Below the pieces are notes generated by a model. It saw nothing but the letters and a program-made list of their open reading frames with translations. It ran no database searches and was not told the DNA's origin. 64,000 nucleotides of DNA, taken from Marthasterias glacialis. Lineage: Eukaryota > Echinodermata > Asteroidea > Forcipulatida > Asteriidae. The DNA is taken from positions 14,584,104-14,648,103 of the forward strand of contig OU452228.1 in NCBI GenBank assembly GCA_911728455.2, in the 5' to 3' direction. Below, in pieces: positions 56,701 through 64,000 of this stretch (position 1 is the first letter of the stretch; every line of letters starts with the position of its first letter). The translations under genes were made by a program, and so were the position numbers.

Positions 56701-59554
56701 AGCAAGACACTTAACCATTATTTGCTTCATCCTGCGGATGGGACATAAAGCCATAGGTCCAGTGTGTTGTGTAATGCATGTTAAAGAACCCAAGGTGCAC
56801 TTAACAAAGAGAAGGGGTTCACCCCAGTGTTCCTGGTTTAATCGGCTGAAGATTGTGCCACAGCACATTGTAAACCGTTATATGGTGCTATATATAGGAA
56901 CAGGTCTCATACTTCAAACCGTAACTCCGCATACCTTGCAGGAAAAACACTGAGCGCTTTGAGACGCCCATCAGGTGTGATAAAGCGCTATATAAGAACT
57001 GCGTATTAGTTCAGTTCGTTGCCGAGCGGATAAGAACACCGGACTCAGCAGAGTGTGGGTTTGAGTTCCGGTCGTGGCACTTGTGTCTTTAAGCAAGACA
57101 GTTACCCATTATTGCTGCGTCCTTCAGATGGGACGTAAAGCTGTAGGTCCCGTGTATTGTGTAATGCACGTAAAAGAGCCCAGTGAACTTATCGCAAAGA
57201 GAAGGGGTTTGCCCCGGTGTTCTTGGTTTGATCGGCTGCAGATTGCGCCACAGCACCTTGTGAACTTATCGCAAAGAGAAGGGGTTTGCCCCGGTGTTCT
57301 TGGTTTGATCGGCTGCAGATTGCGCCACAGCACCTTGTATACAGTTACATGGTGCTATGTAAAGGAACAAGTCTCATACTTCAAATCATAACTCCACATA
57401 CCTTGCAGGAAAAAACACTGAGCTTTGAGACGCCCAATGTGTGAGATAAAATGCTATAAATATAAGAACTGTGTATTATTACTATTATATTAATGTTATT
57501 GCACACAGGGCATTTGACACCAAGTCCTGGTACTTACAGATTTATCAAAGTCTTTGTCCCACAAGTCGTTGATGGTACAACCAGCTCCTCTAACTACAAG
57601 GGCTCCTACTCCACAGAGACCAAGCATGTATAAACTAGGAAACTGACCCGGGGCTGTAGCCAATGCAATACTCCAGGTACAGGGCCAATAGCACAACCAT
57701 GTCCCTATACCAGGAGAAAATGAAACAACATGATAAGATTGAGAATCTATTCAATGGCATTTAAAAAAAAAATTCTGCAATTGTATCAAGCAACTTGTGA
57801 CTAGAACCCTTACATGGGTCGTTAATGCTGAGGTCAAACAATGGTGGCATGCGTGGCATGTGCGTAAAGCGTTCACCTCTCACCAATGTGACCCTGGCCA
57901 TGGGCCATATATGGCTAGAGTTGTGTGTTGGTTCTCTCCTGTGCGACAAGGGCTTTTCTCCCTCTGGAAAAATCAAACACTTTCAATTTCAGGCTGTGTT
58001 CTGGCTGGCTGCCAAAGGCACCCTTGCATGCCTGTGGCTTGAATATGTGTAGCCGTGTCCTTCGCAATTCAGGTTCTCAGCTGCCAGTAAGGATGATTAG
58101 CCTCCAAAACTATTAAAGTTTTTATTGTTATTATTATTATTATAATGGAAACGTGCACACGTGTTTGCACCACGCGCAACTGTCAGCCAATGAATGGTTT
58201 TCCTTTGACCTCTGTGAGGGCGCTGTTTGAGGTTGTGATGTCATATGCGACTCAAGGTTACATTTTACAAGCCCTCTATTTGAAATTTGTGCATAACCAT
58301 GAGGAAAATTTCTCAATTTCTTTGGGAAAGTTGCATGATACCTTTGATGTATTACCCCTTAAACTGTTTCAGTTTATAACCAGTTCCCGCCGGGAATCTT
58401 CCAGTTTTTTTCTGTCCAGCCTGACGGGTTTATTTTCTCAGAACTGTTGGAATATGATTTTATAAGACGGTATGCCTGGGCCAATTGATTGATTGATTGA
58501 TTGATTGAATGATTGATTGATTGATTGAGTGATTTATTATTTTAACTGGGTGGCCCCCTTCAGTGGCAACCACTGGTCTCCCATGGATCCCATATCAGGT
58601 TACTAGTGCAAGCCTGAGTCCAACAGAATCAAACTAACCATGCAGATTGGATTTTGACTGGTAGGGGTGGTTGGGGTTAAATATTCCTAGCACACCAGCA
58701 AACTTAAACCCTTGTCTTTCTCAATCTTCCTTGAAATTTAAGTCCAACTACTAATGTCAATGCTTACCAATTGGCTTATCAATTCTCATCAGCTTCATGT
58801 ATGGTTGGATCTTACTCGGCGCTGCATTCACCACAGAAGTCATCAGACTCATACTCCGCCTACTACCGCATCCCAAGATCTGACCACGCCCAAACAGTCC
58901 CATACACCCCTCCTGTCTCCATCCCAAAACCTGGCCGCAACTGTGCGGCTCCCCAAGTAGTTTCAATGGAAACTGTGCTCTACAAAACTGGTTGTAGTGG
59001 TGAACATGCCTGAGTTGTTGACTTGGTTGAAGAAAGTTCTGAAGTTGTTGGAACAACTGACTATTTTGAAAGTCTGAAGGTGACCATACTTTCCTCGGAG
59101 ACGGTAACCACCGATGAAGAAACTGACAATCTTGAGGCGGAATTGGTTTGTGGCGGCAATGTTTCGGAGGTACTAAGTTATTGCTTTTCGAAGGAGCTAC
59201 TGGTTTATAATGTTGAAAGTTTAAGTTGCAATCGACACATTCTTGAAATGGCGTTAAACTTTGTCTGTCATGCTCGTGCCAGTTTGTTGAAAAGTGTTGT
59301 CCAAACGGATGCGTTGAGGCGGGCACCATCAAACATCCACCCCGCTCTGCAAAACCACTCAAAGGATTTTTCACTCTCCAACCATGCAGTATCTTGGTGG
59401 ATGATAAGGAATAGTTCCTGCATGCAGAGTAACAACACCTTCGATCGAGAACCTGGTAGCTTGGTGTGGTTACCGTTGAAAGCACAGGGTACCTGCTGAA
59501 TGATGAGAGATGCCCACGACGCCCGATAACTTTTGCGCAGTTGAGTAACACCAT
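47799..59554 (-). CDS. COQ2: COQ2, 4-hydroxybenzoate polyprenyltransferase (seven exons)
   Basis: COQ2 attaches the polyprenyl tail to 4-hydroxybenzoate in the mitochondrial inner membrane, an early step of ubiquinone synthesis. Exons (minus strand): 59554-58768, 57704-57538, 55591-55470, 54315-54230, 52986-52853, 49841-49653 and 47981-47799. All have GT/AG borders and join in phase to 1668 nt (555 residues plus stop). The start has a strong context (AAACATGG). Conserved parts: [23 protein letters not shown], the first Asp motif NDLWDKDFD in exon 2, RPIAAGDIS in exon 3, [12 protein letters not shown] in exon 4, and the second Asp motif [13 protein letters not shown] across exons 5 and 6. The N-terminal extension before the enzyme domain is about 250 residues, far longer than in human COQ2. 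Its first 50 residues are Arg/Ser-rich, like a mitochondrial presequence. Introns hold MITEs, SINEs and a minisatellite. Confidence 0.95.
48078..48410. mobile_element. MITE with GAGCAAGTTTGATCAAGGAC inverted repeats, copy 2
   Basis: The left end GAGCAAGTTTGATCAAGGAC and the inverted right end GAGCAAGTTCGATCAAGGAC match over about 30 bp, to GGTTAAC. The first nine bases equal those of the element at 3773-4229, but the rest differs. The inside has GTCGACTAGACTAG-like palindromic words. It lies about 100 bp into COQ2 intron 6. Confidence 0.75.
48890..49280 (+). mobile_element. tRNA-derived SINE (family with ATT tail), copy A
   Basis: It has a B-box-like GGTTCAAGTCCCGG near 48953, then TTAAGCAAGACACTT. 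The body contains GTGCAATGCACGTAAAAG, GCCACAGCACCTTGTAAACC and GAGCGCTTTGAGACGCCCAT, and it ends in GTATTATTATAATA. The A-box end is degraded. Related copies lie at about 56640-57012, 57013-57490 and, inverted, 63149-63455. It is in COQ2 intron 6, on the strand opposite to the gene. Confidence 0.75.
49885..50223 (+). mobile_element. TATAGACCATG MITE, copy 2
   Basis: This copy is 339 bp and differs from the copy at 14426-14763 by about one indel and very few substitutions. It lies 43 bp upstream of the COQ2 exon 6 acceptor (minus strand), within intron 5, close to where the branch point should be. Confidence 0.88.
51489..52700. repeat. Minisatellite, 76/77-bp unit, about 16 copies, in COQ2 intron 5
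   Basis: The unit contains GCTGATAGACATGAAAGTGC, then TCAAGATGCGACAAGCGCTC, TGGCAACTGCAATCAGAAGT and GATCATTGCTTGGTTT. Variant units (GCTCATT; CGCTCATAGCAACTG at about 52112 and 52492) recur about 380 bp apart, showing a five-unit higher-order repeat. As 76 is not a multiple of three, the open frame at 51532-51930 cycles through all frames and is not a gene. Confidence 0.92.
53204..53541 (-). mobile_element. TATAGACCATG MITE, copy 3 (inverted)
   Basis: This is a 338-bp copy in the opposite orientation to the other two, in COQ2 intron 4, about 220 bp upstream of exon 5. A few substitutions separate it from them (for example CCAAAGC for CCAGGGC). Confidence 0.88.
54025..54189. mobile_element. 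MITE with GCCCTTTTC ends and CTTAGGCTC repeats
   Basis: The left arm (AAGCCCTTTTCCAAACCATGG, then repeated GGCTTAGGCTC words) and the inverted right arm (ATGGCCCTTTTCGAAATGATGG, then GGCTTAGGCTC) form an imperfect palindrome of about 165 bp. It ends 40 bp from the 5' splice site of COQ2 exon 4. Confidence 0.6.
55955..56330 (-). mobile_element. Inverted SINE-like repeat
   Basis: Read on the minus strand it has GGGTTCCATTCCCGGTCATG (B-box-like) followed by ACACTTGTGTCCCTGAGCAAGGCAC. Its distal end has TTGTAAAGCGCCTTGA. The boundaries are approximate. It is in COQ2 intron 2. Confidence 0.5.
56640..57012 (+). mobile_element. tRNA-derived SINE (ATT tail family), copy B
   Basis: GTGGGTTCGAGTCCCGG (B box) near 56668 is followed by the same body as copy A, ending TATAAGAACTGCGTATTA. 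It is directly followed by copy C, in COQ2 intron 2. Confidence 0.75.
57013..57490 (+). mobile_element. tRNA-derived SINE (ATT tail family), copy C with internal duplication
   Basis: This is the most complete head: GTTGCCGAGCGGATAAGAAC (A-box region) near 57019 and GGGTTTGAGTTCCGG (B box) near 57057. A segment of about 78 bp, from GAACTTATCGCAAAGAGAAG to CCACAGCACCTTGT, is duplicated in tandem at 57184-57261 and 57262-57339. It ends in TATTATTACTATTATATT, just before COQ2 exon 2. Confidence 0.8.
57835..58143 (+). mobile_element. Second SINE-like repeat with (TTA)n tail
   Basis: A tRNA-like head (GCGTAAAGCGTTCACCTCTC near 57864) and a body with TGTGTGTTGGTTCTCTCCTG and CTTTTCTCCCTCTGG are followed by TTATTGTTATTATTATTATT at about 58122-58141. 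The body differs from the ATT-tail family above, so it is a separate SINE family. It is in COQ2 intron 1. Confidence 0.5.
58484..58535. repeat. (GATT)n microsatellite
   Basis: About eleven GATT units with small interruptions lie in COQ2 intron 1. Confidence 0.9.
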
Positions 59555-60475
59555 GTTTCCTTGTCATCAATTTTTAATTGCTGCACATTGTTTTGTGATC
59601 TGAATTTACCTCATTTACCTGAAATAAAAATTAAACAAAACAATTAAACAGTTGATTCCCATTGTTTAAGCTAAATGCCTGTAATGAATAAAAGAGAAGC
59701 AAATTATTTATATCTCCCAAATACCTTGAAGTGAATAAGACCATGAACTTCACAAATTATCCTTTTAATATTGTGAAATTTACCAAATTTGTAGTCTTAC
59801 TAAAAAAGAAGTGTGCACCCCACCAGCAACATGTAAGGGACCAATCAGAATAATCAATGTTTAAAACTTTAGATTTTCAAATATTTACTAGTAGTTATTA
59901 ACTATTTAATATATCCTATAAAAAAGGAAAAAAGTAGTGCCTGAAATGAAGCAGATGTATATTTGAGATCAATGCTCTCCCAGCTCTGGAGTTTTCAATG
60001 GTTTTTCATGGCTTGCAGTGTGCAACTTTGTATTTGAAACAGAAGAGACAATTGCCAAGCACACAAAACTTTGTAAAATGTTTTCTAGTTTTCTATGACA
60101 CTATAAAAAAAAAATTAAAAAAATAATAATATTGGATCAGCTGTATTGTATACTTAAAGGAACTAAATTGATGTTCAGATAGTTGTGTTGTCAAGACCAC
60201 TGTATACCCAAAAATGGCTTATTTGTCATGATTTCAACACTCTATTATAGTTCAAAGTGTCTGTTCCTCTCTGGCAAACTGTCAACCTTTCTGGACAGGT
60301 AAGGTTATCCTGGTTGTCATGGATTTTTCGATCCTTACATGGACATTTTTTTCGGAAACAGAAACTAAATGGCATTTGTTTTAACTATTTGACCCACCTT
60401 TAGACACATTTTTAGTTTATAAAAATATAGTTTTTACCTAATTTGTCAGTTTGTAATTTATTGTATTATCCATTA

Positions 60476-60655
60476 GTTACCATGGAAACGAAATATAGGT
60501 CAACAACCTTATTTTGCAAAAAAGGCCGTATTCAATGTAGTTTCAAACATTTATAGAGATTTTGTATTCAGAGTTGCAAGAAATAGAACTTCAGATACCT
60601 GTCATTTATTTAAAATGATGTTTTTAGCAGTGTAATGCAATGTTTCCATGGTAAC
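60476..60655. promoter_or_regulatory. Inverted pair of X-box-like 14-mers
   Basis: GTTACCATGGAAAC at 60476-60489 recurs as its exact reverse complement, GTTTCCATGGTAAC, at 60642-60655. The word closely fits the X-box (GTNRCC-N-RGYAAC type) bound by RFX transcription factors. The pair is about 0.9 kb upstream of the COQ2 start and 1.4 kb upstream of the glutaredoxin start. They could instead be ends of a small repeat, since TAGGTCAACAACCTT and TTAGGCCAATGACCTT-like words adjoin both. Confidence 0.4.
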
Positions 60656-61039
60656 CATAAAAACAATAATTAGGCCAATGACCTTGTACATTGATAAAAA
60701 TACAATTGTGTCTGTATTTTCTAAATTTCACAAGACATTGACATGAAAGTTGCTGGTAATGTTTATTCGAAAGAGGAAAATCAGTGCTTTCAAATAAAGG
60801 TATTACTTTCAGTTTCTGACATAAAAAAAGTTGTACAATTTGGGAGATAAACATGTTGGACTTTCGGCACACGGAGACGGACGGACGTGTGTGTGTGGTG
60901 TCTTCACTTACGGTGAGGGAAACTGAACTACATGTACCTACTTTAAAGTGTTTAAGCATATTTCACAGGTTAACAAGAAAATAAGGCGGCCAGCTTGCGC
61001 GTTCACCAAGTCCAAGGATTTGCATTGTTACATCATTCA

Positions 61040-61320
61040 TTTTCCTGCAGTAAGCACCGGAAGGTTAACATGCCTTTTTGAGTGCTTACGTTACTTAGGG
61101 TTAGCAGCACTACTGTATGAAATGGACATCGTACAGTAAGCACAAAATCGGCCATTAAGCAGCTCCTATGAAATTGGGTCCTGCCTGAAGGTTTAGCCTG
61201 CCTTTTCCCATGCTTACAGTTAGCAGCGCTATGAAATGGAAATCACACATGAATCAAAACACATAGTCGGCCGTTAAGCAGCTCTGACTTAAATAGGAAA
61301 TTGGGCCCTGGATTGGGCAA
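61040..61320. mobile_element. Palindromic MITE-like repeat, GGGCCCAATTTC family
   Basis: Two related blocks of about 140 bp share TTAGCAGC(A/G)CTA, ATGAAATGGA, CGGCC(A/G)TTAAGCAGCTC and GAAATTGGG(T/C)CCTG. The outer word GAAATTGGGCCCTG is the inverse of the GGGCCCAATT terminus seen at 4765. It is noncoding. Confidence 0.5.
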
Positions 61321-62015
61321 TTGGTAAAAGCCGGAATTGCCTGATCTGCCGGAATGGTCAGAACTAAAAAAAAAAGTTTATTTAAAAACAAAATCGCTGC
61401 AGAATAAGTCGGAACTCACTAGAAATAGCTAGAAAATAACAGTTTTGGTCATAATTACCCACTTAACTCTGCCAAACATGGTAAACCCCCTTTTTTTGTT
61501 TACCCCTTTCATCATCTCCCTATATACTGTGCACAACTTGCCCCCCTACCGGTACCCCCATTTTATTTTATGCCACCAATCTTTTTGGTAGCGGCTTTAA
61601 AAATTAAATTCAACATAGGCCTAAATCACAACTGGTTAATTTTTTCGTTCTATGAAAATCCAAACTTACCTTCATGCATTCATCACCATCAAACAGTCTT
61701 GGTGGTGTTCACTTGTCAAGCTTGTCTAACCACTTTTTCACGCTTTTTGGATGTTGCCTAAGTAAGTGTGGCCCATTTACGGATTCCTAATTCGTCAAGT
61801 TTACTTTTAAAAGTCTTTTGCTGCTGTTGAGCGCCGGTGCAAACGTGGTATTTTTCAGGTAAACTAAGAAATAGTCTAGGAATGTTCAAATTTTAGCCCG
61901 TATGTATATGTTATAATTAAAATACAATATTTTGCACATCACTTCGATATATTCTTATCTGGGCACTGTTTCTTGTAAACAACTTTTTCGTTCCCACAAT
62001 GCATCGTAAAACAAG

Positions 62016-63997
62016 ATGGCAGCGCCCGTGAGAACGTACGTGGTGGTAAACTTTTGCTGTTTGTTGTTGTAAACACAGACTGGAGGGGGCGGGGAGGGTT
62101 GTTGTGTGATTTATTTCAATCATTCATAATGTGCAAGGCACTTAATGCCCAAGATGGACTAGTACTTATTAATTCAATTTCATGAAGATCTCAAAGCCAA
62201 AGTGTAGATTTTTCTAATTAATTGACGAAAAGTGTACTGCCATGCGATGCTGCGTACATGCTGCCTGCATGCTGCCTGCATATCAGATTATGATTATATT
62301 TATATGTGATTGTAACATGTATAATGAGCATGGTTGTATATTTATAAATGTGGCTAAAATGACGTATCCAGCTGTCACTTTATATCCATGGAATTTAAGT
62401 AAACTTTGATCCTTACCTATGAAGGGCTGAAGAATATATCCAGCTAGGAACAGGCACTTTGAACAATTACAATGTGTCGAAATCATGATAAATAAGCAAA
62501 TTTCACATCTACATTGGGCTTGACAATGCTACTTGCTAAACACCATTTTAATTCGTTTGGGCATGAAAGTGCGAAAGTTCCAGCCGCGCGATGAAATGTC
62601 CGCTTGATTTTTCTTTTTTTAAAGTCAATTATTACCGTTTTTGCTACCAATACCTTGAGAGAAATAATGTAAAAGGGAAATAAAACCCAACATCCATTAA
62701 AAAGTCTTAAAAATCCCTTAGAAAGTGGCAGCCAGATATGGAAACTTTTCCATAAGGTTAACATGTTATTTTTAGGACATTGCCATGGTCACCAGTGGTA
62801 GTCGACTGGTAAGCGTGTAAATGGCGCGTCGCCTAAAAATCGCGCTATACTGTTTTAACACACAGGGACATCACATTGACTCCCAACATTGTGCAACCAA
62901 GATTATTGTGGTGATGACGGGTGAATTGGTTCGATATTTGTAGATTAAATGTTTTGATTTAAATTATTTTTGTGTAGCTTGGTGAGAGGACTGATTGAGG
63001 GTCACCGAGTTATGGTATTCTCCAAGTCCACTTGTCCATTCTGCCTGCTGGCCAAAGACACACTGAGGGAGGTTGGCGTCAAAGACTTCAAGGTGCTGGA
63101 GATAGAACTGAGGCATGATGCTCCAGAAATACAGGTACAAGGGATTAATAACAATAATGATATGCAGTTCTTATATAGCGCTTTATCACACCCGAGGGTG
63201 TCTCAAAGCGTTCCTTATTTTTTTCTGCAAGGCATGTGGAGCTATGTTGGTATTTGTAAGACCCATTATTTACATAGCACTAAGTAATGGTTTACAAAGT
63301 GCTGTGGTGCAGTCGGCAGCCAACCATACCAGAAAACACCAGGGCAAACCCCTTCTCTGAACGATAAGTGTACTGGGTTCTTTAACGTGCATTACACAAC
63401 ACACGGAACCTACAGCTTTATGTCCCATTCGATGGACGAAGCAACAGTCGTAGAAATATAAACTAGGTCCACTACCGGCAAGGAATGCCTTTTGCCAACA
63501 ATTCGCCCGTTGCACGTTTTGCTTTTCATCAGATAACGCTCAAAGTTGTATTATCTTCTAGTGTTGACTGAGTGAAAGAGAAACTTGTTATCCTACTCAC
63601 TTGTGGAATATGGAAAACTATAGTGTGTCTGCTTCCCATATCCCACTCGGCCTTTGGCTCCGTGGGATATGAATCGCAGAGGTGCTATTATTTTCCCGTA
63701 TTCCACTCGCGCTTGTGCGATAACTTATAATTTATCTGTTTCTTCCATTCACCATGAGAGATATTTGTTCATATTTCTATCATTCTATTACTGTGTTGAT
63801 CTGCTATCATTTAATTTACTCTTTTAACATTGCAGAAAGTCTTATATGACATGACGGGTGTGTCGACAGTTCCCAGTGTGTTCGTCGACCAGAAGCATAT
63901 AGGAGGTGGATCAGATGTTCACAGCAAGTACGAGTCTGGTGAATTGGTCAAGTTGCTTCGAGAGAAAGGGTTAATCAATGGAGAGACCATGTCGTGA
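62016..63997 (+). CDS. Glutaredoxin, three exons (112 aa)
   Basis: Glutaredoxins reduce disulfides and protein-glutathione mixed disulfides using glutathione. Exons: 62016-62035 (20 nt, MAAPVR plus two bases; donor AAC|GTACGT), 62978-63134 (acceptor TTTGTGTAG) and 63836-63997 (acceptor TTTTAACATTGCAG). Phases are 2 and 0, and the joined frame has 112 codons plus a TGA stop, a usual size for a single-domain glutaredoxin. The active site is CPFC near residue 26, TVPSVFV holds the cis-proline that contacts glutathione, and GGGSDV is the second glutathione-binding loop. There is no long N-terminal presequence, so a cytosolic location is likely. It is divergent from COQ2. The first exon is inferred from splice sites, Kozak context (AAGATGG) and phase. 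Because the window ends 3 nt later, extension into a larger thioredoxin-glutathione reductase by alternative splicing cannot be excluded. Confidence 0.88.
63149..63455 (-). mobile_element. tRNA-derived SINE (ATT tail family), copy D, in glutaredoxin intron 2
   Basis: The inverted tail (TAATAACAATAATGATATGC) starts near 63145, followed by AGTTCTTATATAGCGCTTTA, TGTCTCAAAGCG, GCAAGGCATGTGG, AAAGTGCTGTGG and TTTAACGTGCATTACACAAC. All are inverse matches to copies A-C. The tRNA-like head is missing or lies beyond recognition. Confidence 0.75.
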
Positions 63998-64000
63998 TGT

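Larger units (their letters stand above)
59555..62015. other. Divergent intergenic region between COQ2 and glutaredoxin
   Basis: The two genes are transcribed away from each other, so both promoters should lie here. It contains the inverted X-box-like pair, a palindromic repeat at 61040-61320 and AT-rich DNA otherwise. No TATA box could be placed with confidence for either gene. Confidence 0.5.

Noticed and set aside
57013..57080. Possible tRNA gene (A and B boxes at 57019 and 57057; also 48953, 56668, 4243 and 30340)
   Set aside because: No acceptor stem or anticodon arm closes, and all are followed by a common SINE body and an A/T-rich tail.
62016..63997. N-terminal domain of thioredoxin-glutathione reductase
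   Set aside because: The frame ends in TGA at a normal single-domain length. The TGA is not placed as a selenocysteine of that enzyme, which lies at its far C-terminus. It cannot be fully excluded because the window ends here.

Overview
This is an animal nuclear DNA window with spliced genes, a U2 snRNA gene, and dense, mostly decayed transposable elements. The mix of CMC/EnSpm, DIRS and Ty3/gypsy elements, tRNA-derived SINEs with (ATT)n tails and palindromic MITEs starting GGGCCCAATT suggests a marine invertebrate deuterostome, probably an echinoderm or relative. That assignment is inference; nothing in the window proves the species.

Two host protein genes can be reconstructed exon by exon. 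COQ2 (4-hydroxybenzoate polyprenyltransferase, ubiquinone synthesis) lies on the minus strand at 47799-59554 in seven exons, all joined in phase, giving 555 codons. A small glutaredoxin lies on the plus strand at 62016-63997 in three exons, 112 codons, with a first coding exon of only 20 nt. The two are head to head across a 2.46 kb intergenic region holding an inverted pair of X-box-like 14-mers. A U2 snRNA gene with a 3'-box-like element is at 11853-12077.

Layout: 1-804 minus, LINE ORF1 running off the edge. 0.8-11.8 kb, noncoding DNA full of MITEs, one SINE and short tandem repeats. 11.85 kb, U2. 13.8-14.4 kb, two possible minus-strand exons of an unknown acidic protein beside a MITE. 15.4-17.7 kb, a PNMA-like gag pseudogene abutting a truncated DIRS-type element. 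19.2-27.7 kb, a CMC/EnSpm transposase gene split by a 2.4 kb LTR-derived insertion. That insertion carries gag and protease with a textbook -1 frameshift signal and has inverted, identical outer ends. 30.5-31.1 kb, possible exons of a Ser-rich protein. 31.2-36.2 kb, remains of two Ty3/gypsy elements, one with intact 5-bp target duplications. 38.2-47 kb, three tandem-repeat fields, the largest a 5.9 kb satellite with long and short units and a recurring open frame. 47.8-59.6 kb, COQ2, whose introns hold young MITEs, SINEs and a 76-bp minisatellite. 59.6-64 kb, intergenic region and glutaredoxin.

The strongest leads are the frameshift cassette, the inverted-end LTR insertion in the transposase, the long/short satellite with a possible symmetric exon, and the compensated stem change in U2.
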